Below are positions 15,070 to 23,204 of a DNA stretch of 64,000 nt, piece by piece. The stretch comes from CAWCKS01 sp963763485. Lineage in GTDB: Bacteria; Pseudomonadota; Alphaproteobacteria; Rhizobiales; Xanthobacteraceae. The notes below the pieces were generated by a model. It worked only from the letters and a program-made list of their open reading frames with translations, was not told the origin of the DNA and ran no database searches. Each line of letters starts with the position of its first letter. Positions within the stretch are counted from its first letter, which is position 1. The translations under genes were made by a program, and so were the position numbers. Where the stretch lies: the NCBI GenBank assembly GCA_963763485.1, contig CAVXOW010000007.1, positions 62,001-126,000 on the forward strand, read 5' to 3'.

Positions 15070-16094
15070 CGTTCCGTCAGCTTCAGCTCGATGCGACGGT
15101 TGCGTTGGTAGGCTTCGTCCGTCTTGGCCGGATCGATCGGCTGAAACTCGCCGAATCCTGCAGCAACCAGCCGCTGCGGCGACACCCCCTTGGAGATCAG
15201 GTATTGCACGACGGCAATCGCGCGCGCCGATGACAATTCCCAGTTCGACGGAAACTGCGGGCTCGTGATCGGTCGCGAATCGGTATGGCCGTCGACGCGC
15301 AGCACCCATGGGAGATCGGCCGGGATCTGGCCGTCGAGGTCGACCAGCGCAGCAGCGACCTGGTCAAGCTCATTGCGCCCTTCGGGCAACAATACGGCTT
15401 GACCGGTGTCGAAGAACACCTCCGACTGGAACACGAAGCGATCGCCGACGATGCGGATGTCGGGCCGGTTGCCGAGGATTGCGCGCAGGCGGCCGAAGAA
15501 TTCCGAGCGATAGCGCGACAGCTCCTGGATACGCTGGGCCAGCGCGACGTTGAGCCGCTGGCCGAGATCGGCGAGCTTGGTCTGCGAATCCTTGTTGTTC
15601 TTTTCCGAGGCCTGCAGCGCTTCCTCCAGCGCCGACAGCTGACGGCGCAGCGCCGCGATCTGCTGGTTGAGGATTTCGATCATCGCCTGGGCGCGCGAGG
15701 AGATTTGCCGTTCGGATTCCAGCGCCTTTGAGAGCTCGGTGTTTTGCCCAGCGGCATCAGTGCCGGCGCTGACGAGGCCGTCATAGAGCCCCTTGAGCCG
15801 GTCGCGCTCGCCTTCCGCCGACGCAAGGCCAGCGCGCATCTGCGACAGCTGGTCCTCGAGGCTGAGTTTGCCGAGCTTCTCCATGGAGAGCAGGTCATTC
15901 AGCTGCTCGATCTGTGCGTTCAGCTGCTCGAGCAGCTTGTCCTTCGAGGTGACCTGCTGCGACAGGAAGAACTGCACGACGGTGAACACCGACAGCAGGA
16001 ACACGATCGCAAGGATCAGTGTCGACAGCGCGTCGACGAAGCCCGGCCAGTAATTGAAGCCGCTATCGCCGCGGCGCGAGCGCCCAAGCGCCAT
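15066..16094 (-). CDS. MotB/OmpA-type peptidoglycan-binding protein
   Basis: A 342-residue stator-like B subunit. One TM helix near residues 14-45 carries D21 in YWPGFVDALSTLILA, where MotB has its proton-binding aspartate. A long coiled coil (about 50-190) follows, then an OmpA-like domain (about 205-342) with VFFDTGQAVLLPEG, VDGHTDSRP and NWELSSARAIAVVQYL, and a peptidoglycan-binding NRRIELKLTER end. It pairs with the MotA-like gene 16095-17093, immediately upstream with no gap. The coiled coil is longer than in flagellar MotB. The pair probably forms an ion-driven envelope complex; it is not near flagellar genes. Confidence 0.9.
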   Translation of the reverse strand: MALGRSRRGDSGFNYWPGFVDALSTLILAIVFLLSVFTVVQFFLSQQVTSKDKLLEQLNAQIEQLNDLLSMEKLGKLSLEDQLSQMRAGLASAEGERDRLKGLYDGLVSAGTDAAGQNTELSKALESERQISSRAQAMIEILNQQIAALRRQLSALEEALQASEKNNKDSQTKLADLGQRLNVALAQRIQELSRYRSEFFGRLRAILGNRPDIRIVGDRFVFQSEVFFDTGQAVLLPEGRNELDQVAAALVDLDGQIPADLPWVLRVDGHTDSRPITSPQFPSNWELSSARAIAVVQYLISKGVSPQRLVAAGFGEFQPIDPAKTDEAYQRNRRIELKLTER

Positions 16095-17093
16095 TTAGCT
16101 CTTCTCCGGCTGGCGGGCGATGCGCTCGAGCAACTTGCGGATCTCGCGGTTCTGCTCGCCCTGACCGTCCGCCCATTCGCGGATCATCTGCTGCTCGTTG
16201 CGCATGTGCTGGACCAGGCCCTGGATGGCGTCGGCAAGGTTCGCCATCGCCACAGTCAATTCGCGTCCCGAGCCGATGCCTTCGACCGCGGTGCGCAGCC
16301 GGTCCATCGCCTGGTGCAACTCCGCCGGTACCGCGCCGCCGGCGGGTGCGTCGGACGAATATTCCCGCACCGTCGTCGCGAGCCAGTCCTCGAGGTCGGT
16401 ATAGAAGCGGTTCTGTGCCTGGCTCGACTGCAGGTCGAGGAACCCGAGCACCAGCGAGCCGGCCAGGCCGAACAGCGAGGACGAGAACGAGATGCCCATG
16501 CCACCGAGCGGGGCAGCGAGCCCCTCTTTCAGCGTGTCGAACACGCTTGCCGCGTCGCCGCCGACTTTCAGCCCGTCGATGATCTTGCCGACGGAACCTA
16601 CGGTCTCGATCAGGCCCCAGAAGGTGCCGAGCAGGCCAAGGAACACCAACAGCCCGGTCATGTAGCGCGAGAGGTCGCGCGCCTCGTCGAGCCGGGTCGC
16701 GATCGAATCGAGCAGGTGGCGCATGGTCTGCTGGGTGATCGACATCCGTCCGACGCGGTCACCGAGGATCGCCGCCATCGGCGCCAGCAGCTTTGGCCGG
16801 CGGTCGACCACGAGGCCGGGATCGGCAATGCGGAATGAGTTGACCCAGCCGATCTCGGCATAGAGGCGGATCACCTGCTGGAACGCGAAGATGATTCCGA
16901 TCAAGAGCACCAGCACGATCACCGCGTTCAGCCCGGGATTGGCGAGGAAGGCCTGCCAGATCTGCTTGTACAGCACGACGACCAGCAGCGCGCACAGCGT
17001 CAGGAACACCAGCATCCGGAACAGGAAGATGCGGGGCGATGACAGCTTGGCCCGTTCGAGGTCGGCAAGGTAACCGGAGGAGGTCTGCGCCAT
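16095..17093 (-). CDS. MotA/TolQ/ExbB-like proton channel subunit
   Basis: A 332-residue membrane protein with two N-terminal TM helices (about 22-80), a cytoplasmic region, and two further helices around MTGLLVFLGLLGTFWGLIET and MGISFSSSLFGLAGSLVLGF. GTFWGLIETVGS and GGMGISFSSSLFGLAGS match the MotA/TolQ/ExbB proton-channel family. The C-terminal tail after about residue 260 is helical and hydrophilic. It should assemble with the adjacent MotB-like protein. The ATG at 17093 was chosen because the upstream extension to 17240 shows no homology. Transcription is divergent from the DUF1295 gene. The role outside flagella is unknown. Confidence 0.88.
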   Translation of the reverse strand: MAQTSSGYLADLERAKLSSPRIFLFRMLVFLTLCALLVVVLYKQIWQAFLANPGLNAVIVLVLLIGIIFAFQQVIRLYAEIGWVNSFRIADPGLVVDRRPKLLAPMAAILGDRVGRMSITQQTMRHLLDSIATRLDEARDLSRYMTGLLVFLGLLGTFWGLIETVGSVGKIIDGLKVGGDAASVFDTLKEGLAAPLGGMGISFSSSLFGLAGSLVLGFLDLQSSQAQNRFYTDLEDWLATTVREYSSDAPAGGAVPAELHQAMDRLRTAVEGIGSGRELTVAMANLADAIQGLVQHMRNEQQMIREWADGQGEQNREIRKLLERIARQPEKS

Positions 17094-17256
17094 GTCTGAT
17101 CGGTGTTCACCGGGTTGGACTGCGTTGAATATGGCACAAGCTTGGCCGCTGAAAAGGTGCGGCAGCCGTTTTCGGAGAGCTTTCCGCGCTGTTTGCGGTG
17201 AAACCCCGGGCATGTGACCTGCGTAGGTAACAGCAAGCATTTGCCGGAACCCAAGA

Positions 17257-18058
17257 ATGGCGCTCCCCTATCTCCTTGCCCTGGTCCTGATTGCGCTCGC
17301 GCTGTCGGTGCTGCTCGCCATCGCCTGGGCGGTGCAGCAGCGCACCGGCAATTCCGGCTGGGTCGACACCATCTGGACCTTTGCCGTGGGCGGCGTCGGC
17401 GCGGCTGCCGCGCTGTGGCCGGTCACGAGCGGCGCGTTGCCGGCGCGGCAAGGGCTGATTGCGGCACTGTCTCTCGTGTGGGCACTACGGCTCGGTTGTC
17501 ATATCGCGATCCGGACCACCGGCATCACCGATGATCCGCGCTATGCGGCGTTCGCGCAGGAGTGGGGTCCTAATGCGCCGCGCCGAATGTTCATCTTTCT
17601 GCAGAACCAGGCGATCGGCTCGATCCCGCTGGTTTTTTCGATTTTTGTGGCCGCGCAGGTGCCCGCAGCGGCGCTTCGCGCGCAGGATTTCATCGGCGTC
17701 GCGATCCTTGCGATCGCCATTGTTGGTGAAGCATTGGCCGATTTACAGCTCAAGCGTTTTCGCACCGATCCCGCCAACAAGGGTCGCGTGTGCGACCTCA
17801 GCCTGTGGCGCTGGTCGCGCCACCCAAATTACTTCTTCCAGTGGTTTGGCTGGCTCGCTTATCCCGTCATTGCGATCAACGCTGGTTATCCGTGGGGCTT
17901 CGCTGCGCTGCTCGCGCCGATCTTCATGTACTGGATCCTGAACTACGTCACGGGCATCCCGCTGCTGGAAGCGCAGATGCTGCGCTCGCGCGGCGACGCC
18001 TACCGCGCCTACCAGGCGCACACTTCGAAATTCTTTCCGCTTTCCGCCAACTGCCTGA
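17257..18058 (+). CDS. DUF1295 membrane protein, C-terminal frame shift suspected
   Basis: A membrane protein of the DUF1295 family, related to steroid 5-alpha-reductase and isoprenylcysteine methyltransferase folds. About six TM helices are seen. The motif WRWSRHPNYFFQWFGWLAY is characteristic, as is GIPLLEAQMLRSRGDAYRAYQ near the end. As written the frame runs on to 18252, deep into the next gene. Removing one T from the TTT at 18041-18043 gives the expected family ending FFPLPPTA and a TGA at 18056-18058. I annotate that end as real. The neighbouring cyclopropane-synthase-like gene starts 21 bases later, suggesting a joint role in fatty-acyl modification. Confidence 0.8.
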
Positions 18059-18079
18059 TGGTGTCGCCAGGACGCTATC

Positions 18080-19120
18080 ATGAGCCTGATCGCCCAAACC
18101 ATTTCCGTTGCCGAACGCATTCCGTTGCCCGACCTCGTCATTCGCAGCGGCGTTCGCACGCTGGTCGGGCGCACCGCAAACAGACTTGCGCAGAGCGACG
18201 CCGCCTGCGATGCGGCATTCGCGCGCGCGATGGCGCAACATGCCATCGCTGAAGCGACCGACGTCGCCAACAGCCAGCACTACGAGGTGCCGGCGGCATT
18301 CTTCGAACTGGTGCTCGGTCCGAACCGCAAATATTCGTCTTGCTTCTACCGGCATGAGGCGACGACGCTGCGCGAAGCTGAGGAAGAAGCGTTACGCCAG
18401 ACCGTCGAGCATGCCGGCCTTGGCGACGGGCAGGATATCCTGGAACTCGGCTGCGGCTGGGGCTCGCTGTCGCTGTGGATGGCGCGGCGGTTTCCAAACG
18501 CGCGTATCGTTTCGGTGTCGAACTCGCAGTCGCAGCGGCAGTTCATCGAGGCGCAGGCCGCCGCGCGGGGCTTGCGAAATCTCCTCGTGATCACCGAGGA
18601 CATGAACGTGTTCGCGCCGAACCGGACTTTCGACCGCCGGCTTTTCGACCGTATCGTATCGGTCGAGATGTTCGAGCACATGATGAACTGGCGCGCGTTA
18701 CTGTTGCGGGCACGGTCGTGGTTGAAACCCGATGGGCGTTTGTTCCTGCACATCTTCACCCATCGTGCCGGCGCCTACCTGTTCGATCGCGCCGACAAGG
18801 AAGACTGGATCGCCCAGCACTTCTTCACCGGCGGAGTGATGCCGAGCCACCAGTTGATCCGGCAATATGCTGATCTGTTCAGCGTCGCGCGCGAATGGCG
18901 CTGGAGCGGGACCCACTATGAGCGCACCGCGCGCGACTGGCTGAAGAATTTCGACGCCAATCACGACGAGATCGGCAAGATCCTCAAGCCGGTTTACGGC
19001 GATGAACTGTCGATCTGGATGCGCCGCTGGCGCTGGTTCTTCCTCGCCACCGCTGGCCTGTTCGGCCACGCCGCCGGCAACGAATGGGGCGTCAGCCACT
19101 ATTTGCTGAAGGCGAGTTGA
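18080..19120 (+). CDS. Cyclopropane-fatty-acyl-phospholipid synthase-like methyltransferase
   Basis: A 346-residue SAM-dependent methyltransferase of the CFA synthase family. The SAM-binding motif is LELGCGWGSLSLWMARRFP (about residues 115-133). NSQHYEVPAAFFELVLG and RKYSSCFYRHEATTL match the acyl-chain end of the family. The MFEHMMNWRALLLRARSWL stretch is also usual. CFA synthases methylenate membrane lipid double bonds. This shorter class, with DUF1295 upstream, may make other methylated acyl chains. The two genes appear to be one operon. A dispersed hairpin follows the stop. Confidence 0.87.
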   Translation: MSLIAQTISVAERIPLPDLVIRSGVRTLVGRTANRLAQSDAACDAAFARAMAQHAIAEATDVANSQHYEVPAAFFELVLGPNRKYSSCFYRHEATTLREAEEEALRQTVEHAGLGDGQDILELGCGWGSLSLWMARRFPNARIVSVSNSQSQRQFIEAQAAARGLRNLLVITEDMNVFAPNRTFDRRLFDRIVSVEMFEHMMNWRALLLRARSWLKPDGRLFLHIFTHRAGAYLFDRADKEDWIAQHFFTGGVMPSHQLIRQYADLFSVAREWRWSGTHYERTARDWLKNFDANHDEIGKILKPVYGDELSIWMRRWRWFFLATAGLFGHAAGNEWGVSHYLLKAS

Positions 19121-19132
19121 GCTTTTGCCTGT

Positions 19133-19161
19133 AGGATGGGTCGCTTCGTTCAACCCATCCT
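19133..19161. repeat. GGATGGGT hairpin repeat
   Basis: AGGATGGGT and ACCCATCCT form a perfect 9-bp stem around an 11-base loop (TCGCTTCGTTC type). I know this as a common Bradyrhizobium intergenic element. It separates the CFA-like gene from the phosphoesterase gene. Confidence 0.65.
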
Positions 19162-19177
19162 GCGTGCTGAAGAGACG

Positions 19178-19906
19178 ATGCGGATCGCGCTGCTGTCGGA
19201 CATCCACGGGAACGACGTGGCCTTTGGCGCTGTCCTCAAGGACATAACGAGGCGCGGTGTCGATCAAATTTTTTTCCTGGGAGACGTAGCCACGTTAGGA
19301 CCAAATCCCCAAAGCACCGTTGAACTTTTCTTCGAGTTGAATTGCTCGTGTATCATGGGAAATCATGATGCCTTCTTATTGGAGCCGAGGCTGGTCGAGG
19401 CCTACACGAAAGCGCCGCTTATTATCGAAGCTATCGGTTGGTGCAGAGAACAGCTCTCAAATGAGAGCCTCGACTTTCTTGCAGGCTTCCACTCCAGTTT
19501 GGAGATTCCCCTTGGGGCGAATTCGAAGCTCCTGCTCTACCACGGGTCTCCCCGTTCAAACGTGGAGGAAATCCTCGCAACAACTCCGCCGGAGCAATTG
19601 GAGGTCCTTCTCGATGGACAGCATGCGACCGTGATGGCCGGCGGGCACACTCATCTGCAGATGTTGCGACAGCATCGAGGGGGTCTTTTGTTGAACGCTG
19701 GCAGTGTTGGTCAGCCGTTCAAAGAGTATGTTGCCGGGGGACGTCCAACGATTCTCGCGCATGCGGAATATGCAGTGGTTGAAGAGGCAGGGGGCGTTAT
19801 CAGCGCCGCCCTTTATCGCGTGCCGCTTGACAAAGGTGCGTTGCAAAGCAGCGTGGCCAAGACCGGAAACCCCCTGCGCGACTGGCTGCTTCAACAATAT
19901 GCCTGA
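19178..19906 (+). CDS. Metallophosphoesterase, YfcE/MJ0936-like, low GC
   Basis: A 242-residue calcineurin-like phosphoesterase. The dimetal site is visible as SDIHGND (residues 8-14), FFLGDVATLGPNP, GNHDAF, LLLYHGSPRS and AGGHTHLQM. These give the D-H, GD, GNHD, H and GHTH motifs in the right order. The substrate is unknown. An AAGAGA site precedes the ATG at 19178. Codon use is visibly more AT-rich than in the flanking genes (for example ATTTTTTTCCTG and CTTCTTATTGGAG), which suggests later acquisition. It is flanked by a dispersed repeat and the convergent suhB. Confidence 0.88.
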   Translation: MRIALLSDIHGNDVAFGAVLKDITRRGVDQIFFLGDVATLGPNPQSTVELFFELNCSCIMGNHDAFLLEPRLVEAYTKAPLIIEAIGWCREQLSNESLDFLAGFHSSLEIPLGANSKLLLYHGSPRSNVEEILATTPPEQLEVLLDGQHATVMAGGHTHLQMLRQHRGGLLLNAGSVGQPFKEYVAGGRPTILAHAEYAVVEEAGGVISAALYRVPLDKGALQSSVAKTGNPLRDWLLQQYA

Positions 19907-19925
19907 CGTCTATCGCTAAATTCCC

Positions 19926-20720
19926 TCAATTCCCGATCGGCTTCAGTGCCGCAAGAATCTCGCGATGGATGTAGTCGTTGCCGGCAACGATGTTGCCGGT
20001 AGCGAAGATGTCGTTACCGCCCGCGAAATCGCTGACGAAGCCGCCGGCCTCGCGCACCAGGATCATGCCGGCCGCCATGTCCCAGGCGCCGAGATTGCGC
20101 TCCCAAAAGCCGTCGAAACGGCCGGCCGCGACCCAGGCGAGATCGAGCGTCGCTGCTCCGAAGCGGCGCAGCCCGGCGACCTTCGGCTGCAGCACCGCCA
20201 TCTCTTTTGTCGCCGTCTCGAAGCTGCCACGCCCGAGATGCGGCAGGCCGCAGGCGATCACCGCTTCGTTCAGTTTCTTGCGGCCCGCCACGCGCAGGCG
20301 TTGGTCGTTGAGGAACGCGCCCTTGCCCTTCTCGGCGAGGAAGAGATCGTCATTGGCGGGATTGTAGACGACCCCGGCGACGATGGTGTCCTCGCGCTTC
20401 AGCGCGATCGAGACCGCAAAGTGCGGCATGCCATGCAGGAAGTTGGTGGTGCCGTCGAGCGGATCGACGATCCAGACGTGGCTCTTGTCGGTACCCTCCC
20501 GCATGCCGCCTTCTTCGCCGAGGAAGCCGTAGCCCGGTCGCGCCTTGGCGAGCTCGCTGTAGACGGCCTCTTCGGCGCGCTTGTCGGCGATGGTGACGAA
20601 ATTCGCCGGCCCCTTCAGCGACACCTGCAGGTTCTCGACCTCGCCGAGGTCGCGCTTCAGCCCGCGGCCGGCGCGCCGCGCGGCCTTGATCATGACGTTG
20701 AGAAGCGCGGAGTGAAGCAT
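19926..20720 (-). CDS. suhB: Inositol-1-monophosphatase family protein
   Basis: A 264-residue lithium-sensitive phosphatase fold protein, called SuhB in E. coli, which dephosphorylates inositol monophosphates and also acts in rRNA antitermination there. Metal-site motifs are GEEGGM (about 70), WIVDPLDGTTNFLHGMPHFA (about 85-104) and GAWDMAAGMILVREAGG (about 215). It begins MLHSALLNVMIKAARRAGRGL, as is normal. In the nearby Bradyrhizobium-type order it follows the ThiE-like and Sel1 genes. The physiological substrate here is unproven. Confidence 0.95.
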   Translation of the reverse strand: MLHSALLNVMIKAARRAGRGLKRDLGEVENLQVSLKGPANFVTIADKRAEEAVYSELAKARPGYGFLGEEGGMREGTDKSHVWIVDPLDGTTNFLHGMPHFAVSIALKREDTIVAGVVYNPANDDLFLAEKGKGAFLNDQRLRVAGRKKLNEAVIACGLPHLGRGSFETATKEMAVLQPKVAGLRRFGAATLDLAWVAAGRFDGFWERNLGAWDMAAGMILVREAGGFVSDFAGGNDIFATGNIVAGNDYIHREILAALKPIGN

Positions 20721-20814
20721 GGCGGTCGCTTGCGTGCGGATGGGTTGAGTTCAAGAGGACGCGAGCGGTCTGCCCTGTCGGTGCGGGCACGTCAAGCAGT
20801 TGGGCTCAATTCAA

Positions 20815-21936
20815 TCATTTGCCGGTGAGCCAGTGCTGCACCTCGGCTTGCGCCTTGGCGCGGCTTTCCGCGCTCATCGGCGCGAACATGGCGTCGAGTT
20901 CGGGATCGCTGGCGCCATTTTGCTTCGAGATCAGGTGCCATTTCAGCGCCTCGACCATATCCTTCGGCGCGCCGACGCCGGTGGCAAGCACGCGGGCCAA
21001 GCGGTTCTGCGCGATCGGGCTGCCCTGCCGCGCCGCCTTCTGCAGCAGCGCCACGGCAGCGGCCTGATCCTTGTCGGTACCGGTGCCGTTGAACAGCGCG
21101 ATCGCGTATTCGACTTCGGCGTCGAGATAGTCGGCTTGCGATGCGGCCTTCAGCCAGCGCGCCGCCTCGGTCGGATTCTTGTCGCCGACGCGGCCTTCCT
21201 TGTAGAACGTCGCCAGCGCGTATTGGGCCTCGGGCACGCCGGCTTCCGCGGCCTGCTGCAGCAGCTCGACCGCGCGCTTCAGATCCTGCGGAAATACCTG
21301 GCCCTCGATGTACAGCAGCGCGAGATTGTAGGCGGCGAGCGGATTGCCGAGCTTGGCGGAGAACGCCAGCAGTTTGGCCGCGGTCTCGCGATCCTTCGGC
21401 GTGCCGCGTCCGGCCATCGTCATCATGGCAAGCGCCAGCATCGCCTCGCGGTCGCCGCGGTCGGCGGCGTTCTTGTACCAGATCACCGCCTTCTGATCGT
21501 CCCGGTTGACGCCTTCGCCATTGGCATAGAGTTCGCCGAGCAATGTCATCGCCTTTGGATCGGCGCGCTGCTCGGCGCGCTGAGTTGCGATCTTGAAGGC
21601 GTTGCCGTATTCGCCGCGCTGGAACGCGCCGTAGGCGAGGTCGACATTCGGATCGTCGGGCGGCAGCGTGTCGGCAGGCGCGCCGGTGTAGCCGAGTGGC
21701 GGCGATGAGGTCGCTGGAGCAGATTTGGCGTTCGTCTTGCTGCTCGCGGATTTTGCAGGCGAGTCGGCCTTTGCGCTGTCCTTCTTCGGCGCCGGTTGTT
21801 TTGCCGCGCTGCTCTTGGGCTGTGTTTTCGGCTGGCCCGGCGGGGTTAGCGAAAGTTGTGCGTTCGCCATCGAAGCCGCAAGCACGCAGGCCGCACCCGC
21901 AGTCAGCAAACGTCGCATGGTCGTCGACGCCGTCAC
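20815..21936 (-). CDS. Secreted Sel1/TPR-repeat protein
   Basis: A 373-residue exported protein. A signal peptide (to about residue 26, AASMANA) is followed by a Pro/Lys/Ala/Ser-rich linker (28-90) and at least six Sel1-like repeats (about 95-345), for example AMTLLGELYANGEGVNRDD and AQYALATFYKEGRVGDKNP. Sel1 repeats mediate protein contacts, often in the envelope. The start is ATG 21936, overlapping the stop of the ThiE-like gene (ATGA); a second start at 21918 (MRRLLTAG) is possible and gives a cleaner signal peptide. Its partner is not known. Confidence 0.88.
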   Translation of the reverse strand: MTASTTMRRLLTAGAACVLAASMANAQLSLTPPGQPKTQPKSSAAKQPAPKKDSAKADSPAKSASSKTNAKSAPATSSPPLGYTGAPADTLPPDDPNVDLAYGAFQRGEYGNAFKIATQRAEQRADPKAMTLLGELYANGEGVNRDDQKAVIWYKNAADRGDREAMLALAMMTMAGRGTPKDRETAAKLLAFSAKLGNPLAAYNLALLYIEGQVFPQDLKRAVELLQQAAEAGVPEAQYALATFYKEGRVGDKNPTEAARWLKAASQADYLDAEVEYAIALFNGTGTDKDQAAAVALLQKAARQGSPIAQNRLARVLATGVGAPKDMVEALKWHLISKQNGASDPELDAMFAPMSAESRAKAQAEVQHWLTGK

Positions 21937-22607
21937 GTCTGCCGCTCGGGAACCGGCGAGATCACGCCTTCCGCAATTGCCGCCATCGCATCGGTCAGCG
22001 CGACAGTCACACCGCGCGGGTCATTCCACACCGCATCATCAAGCAGAACGAAATCCGCGCCGGCGGCGGCGAGCGCGCCGACCTCGCCAAGTATCGCGGC
22101 ATAGCCGACGCAGGGCGGCTCGAACACTTCAGCCCACCATTGCACGCGCTCCACGATGGCCTCGAGCCTGGGCCGCTGGCCATGCTGGTCGACTTCGCCG
22201 AACAGCACATAATCAGCGCCGGCTTCACCTGATGTCATCGCGTCGTGGCGTGAATGAAGGCCACCGGCCCCGACGATGCGATCCGGCTTCAGTGCGGTCA
22301 GTGCCTCGCTCAACGCGTCCATGCCGTCGACATGGGCGCCATCGGCGCCGGCGCGCGCCACGATGTCGACATGGCCGTCGAGCAGCAATGCCGCGCCGCG
22401 CTCCTGAACCAGCGCCGCCAGCGGCTTGATCCGCTTGATCAGGCTGCGGTCGTCGCCGGGTGCAAGCCGCAGCAGAACGGCAGCGATATCGGCGGCGCCG
22501 AGCGCCTCGGTCAGCCTGGGCTCAAAGGCAGCGCCATCGGCGAGCGTCGGCGTCGCCAGATAGATGCGGGGCAAGGGCCGTTGTGGCGGGGTCGTCTTGG
22601 CAGCCAT
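21933..22607 (-). CDS. Thiamine-phosphate-synthase-like (ThiE family) protein
   Basis: A 224-residue TIM-barrel protein with ThiE-like order: RIYLATPTLAD at the N-terminus, AALVQERGAALLLDGHVDIVARAGADGAHVD in the middle (split over two beta-alpha units), HSRHDAMTSGEAGADYVLFGEV and AAAGADFVLLDDAVWND at the end. True ThiE joins HMP-PP and THZ-P. Here the usual phosphate-binding GPIF-type motif is not clear and HSRHDA replaces the common CH.-S motif, so it may be a diverged paralogue. It overlaps the Sel1 gene start and is divergent from a GNAT gene. Confidence 0.72.
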   Translation of the reverse strand: MAAKTTPPQRPLPRIYLATPTLADGAAFEPRLTEALGAADIAAVLLRLAPGDDRSLIKRIKPLAALVQERGAALLLDGHVDIVARAGADGAHVDGMDALSEALTALKPDRIVGAGGLHSRHDAMTSGEAGADYVLFGEVDQHGQRPRLEAIVERVQWWAEVFEPPCVGYAAILGEVGALAAAGADFVLLDDAVWNDPRGVTVALTDAMAAIAEGVISPVPERQT

Positions 22608-22650
22608 GGTCTTATTGTAACATCATCCGAACCGGAGGAGGACGCGTCAG

Positions 22651-23079
22651 ATGGTCGTTCGCCCGATCGAGGAGGCCGATGTTGCGGCCGCAACCGGTCT
22701 GCTCGCGCAATTGGGCTATCCCATGTCGGGGGCGGAGGTCACCCGCCGGCTGGCGATCGTGCGCGCGGCGCACGGCCACCGCGTCTGGGTCACCGACGAC
22801 GGCGGGCAGGTGGTCGGCCTGCTGCATGCCTTCTTTCGCCCGGCGCTGGAGAAACCGCCGGAAGTCGTCGTCGAGGCGCTGGTGGTTAACGCCTCGCGCC
22901 GATCGCAGGGGATCGGCGAGCGACTGATGCACGTTGTCGAGCAGTGGGCGCGCGAGAGCGGCAGCGCGACGGTGTCGCTTTATTCCGGTGTGCAACGCAC
23001 CGATACCCATCGCTTCTACGAGCGGCTCGGTTACGCCAAGAGCGGCACGTCGCACCTGATGCGGAAGGTGCTCGCGTAA
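22651..23079 (+). CDS. GNAT family N-acetyltransferase
   Basis: A 142-residue GNAT protein. VVRPIEEADVAAATGLLAQLGYP begins the fold (divided over the first 24 residues). The acetyl-CoA motif is VVNASRRSQGIGERLMHVVEQWA near residues 75-97, matching the R/Q-xx-G-x-G/A pattern. The end THRFYERLGYAKSGTSHLMRK is typical of small-molecule acetyltransferases. A GGAGGAGG site precedes the ATG. The gene interrupts the minus-strand block between fba and the ThiE-like gene. The substrate is unknown. Confidence 0.9.
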   Translation: MVVRPIEEADVAAATGLLAQLGYPMSGAEVTRRLAIVRAAHGHRVWVTDDGGQVVGLLHAFFRPALEKPPEVVVEALVVNASRRSQGIGERLMHVVEQWARESGSATVSLYSGVQRTDTHRFYERLGYAKSGTSHLMRKVLA

Positions 23080-23088
23080 GCCCCGGTT

Positions 23089-23174
23089 TGTCATGGCCGG
23101 GCTTGTCCCGGCCATCTCGATCATGCGCGCACTGCTTCTCTAAGCGGGATGCCCGGCGCGAGGCCGGGCATGAC
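23089..23174. repeat. Paired GGCCGGGC palindromic repeat
   Basis: GTCATGGCCGGGCTTGTCCCGGCCATC (split arms) is followed after about 30 bases by ATGCCCGGCGCGAGGCCGGGCATGAC. The layout matches 1522-1609 and 14357-14445. It lies between convergent GNAT and fba genes and could serve as a terminator. Confidence 0.7.
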
Positions 23175-23204
23175 AAACGTAACGCTCTCGACGTATTGCG
23201 TGCT

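Noticed and set aside
14620..17093. MotA/MotB-like pair as ZorAB of a Zorya defence system
   Set aside because: No ZorC, ZorD or ZorE helicase or nuclease genes lie nearby; the third gene is a GNAT and the surroundings are housekeeping.
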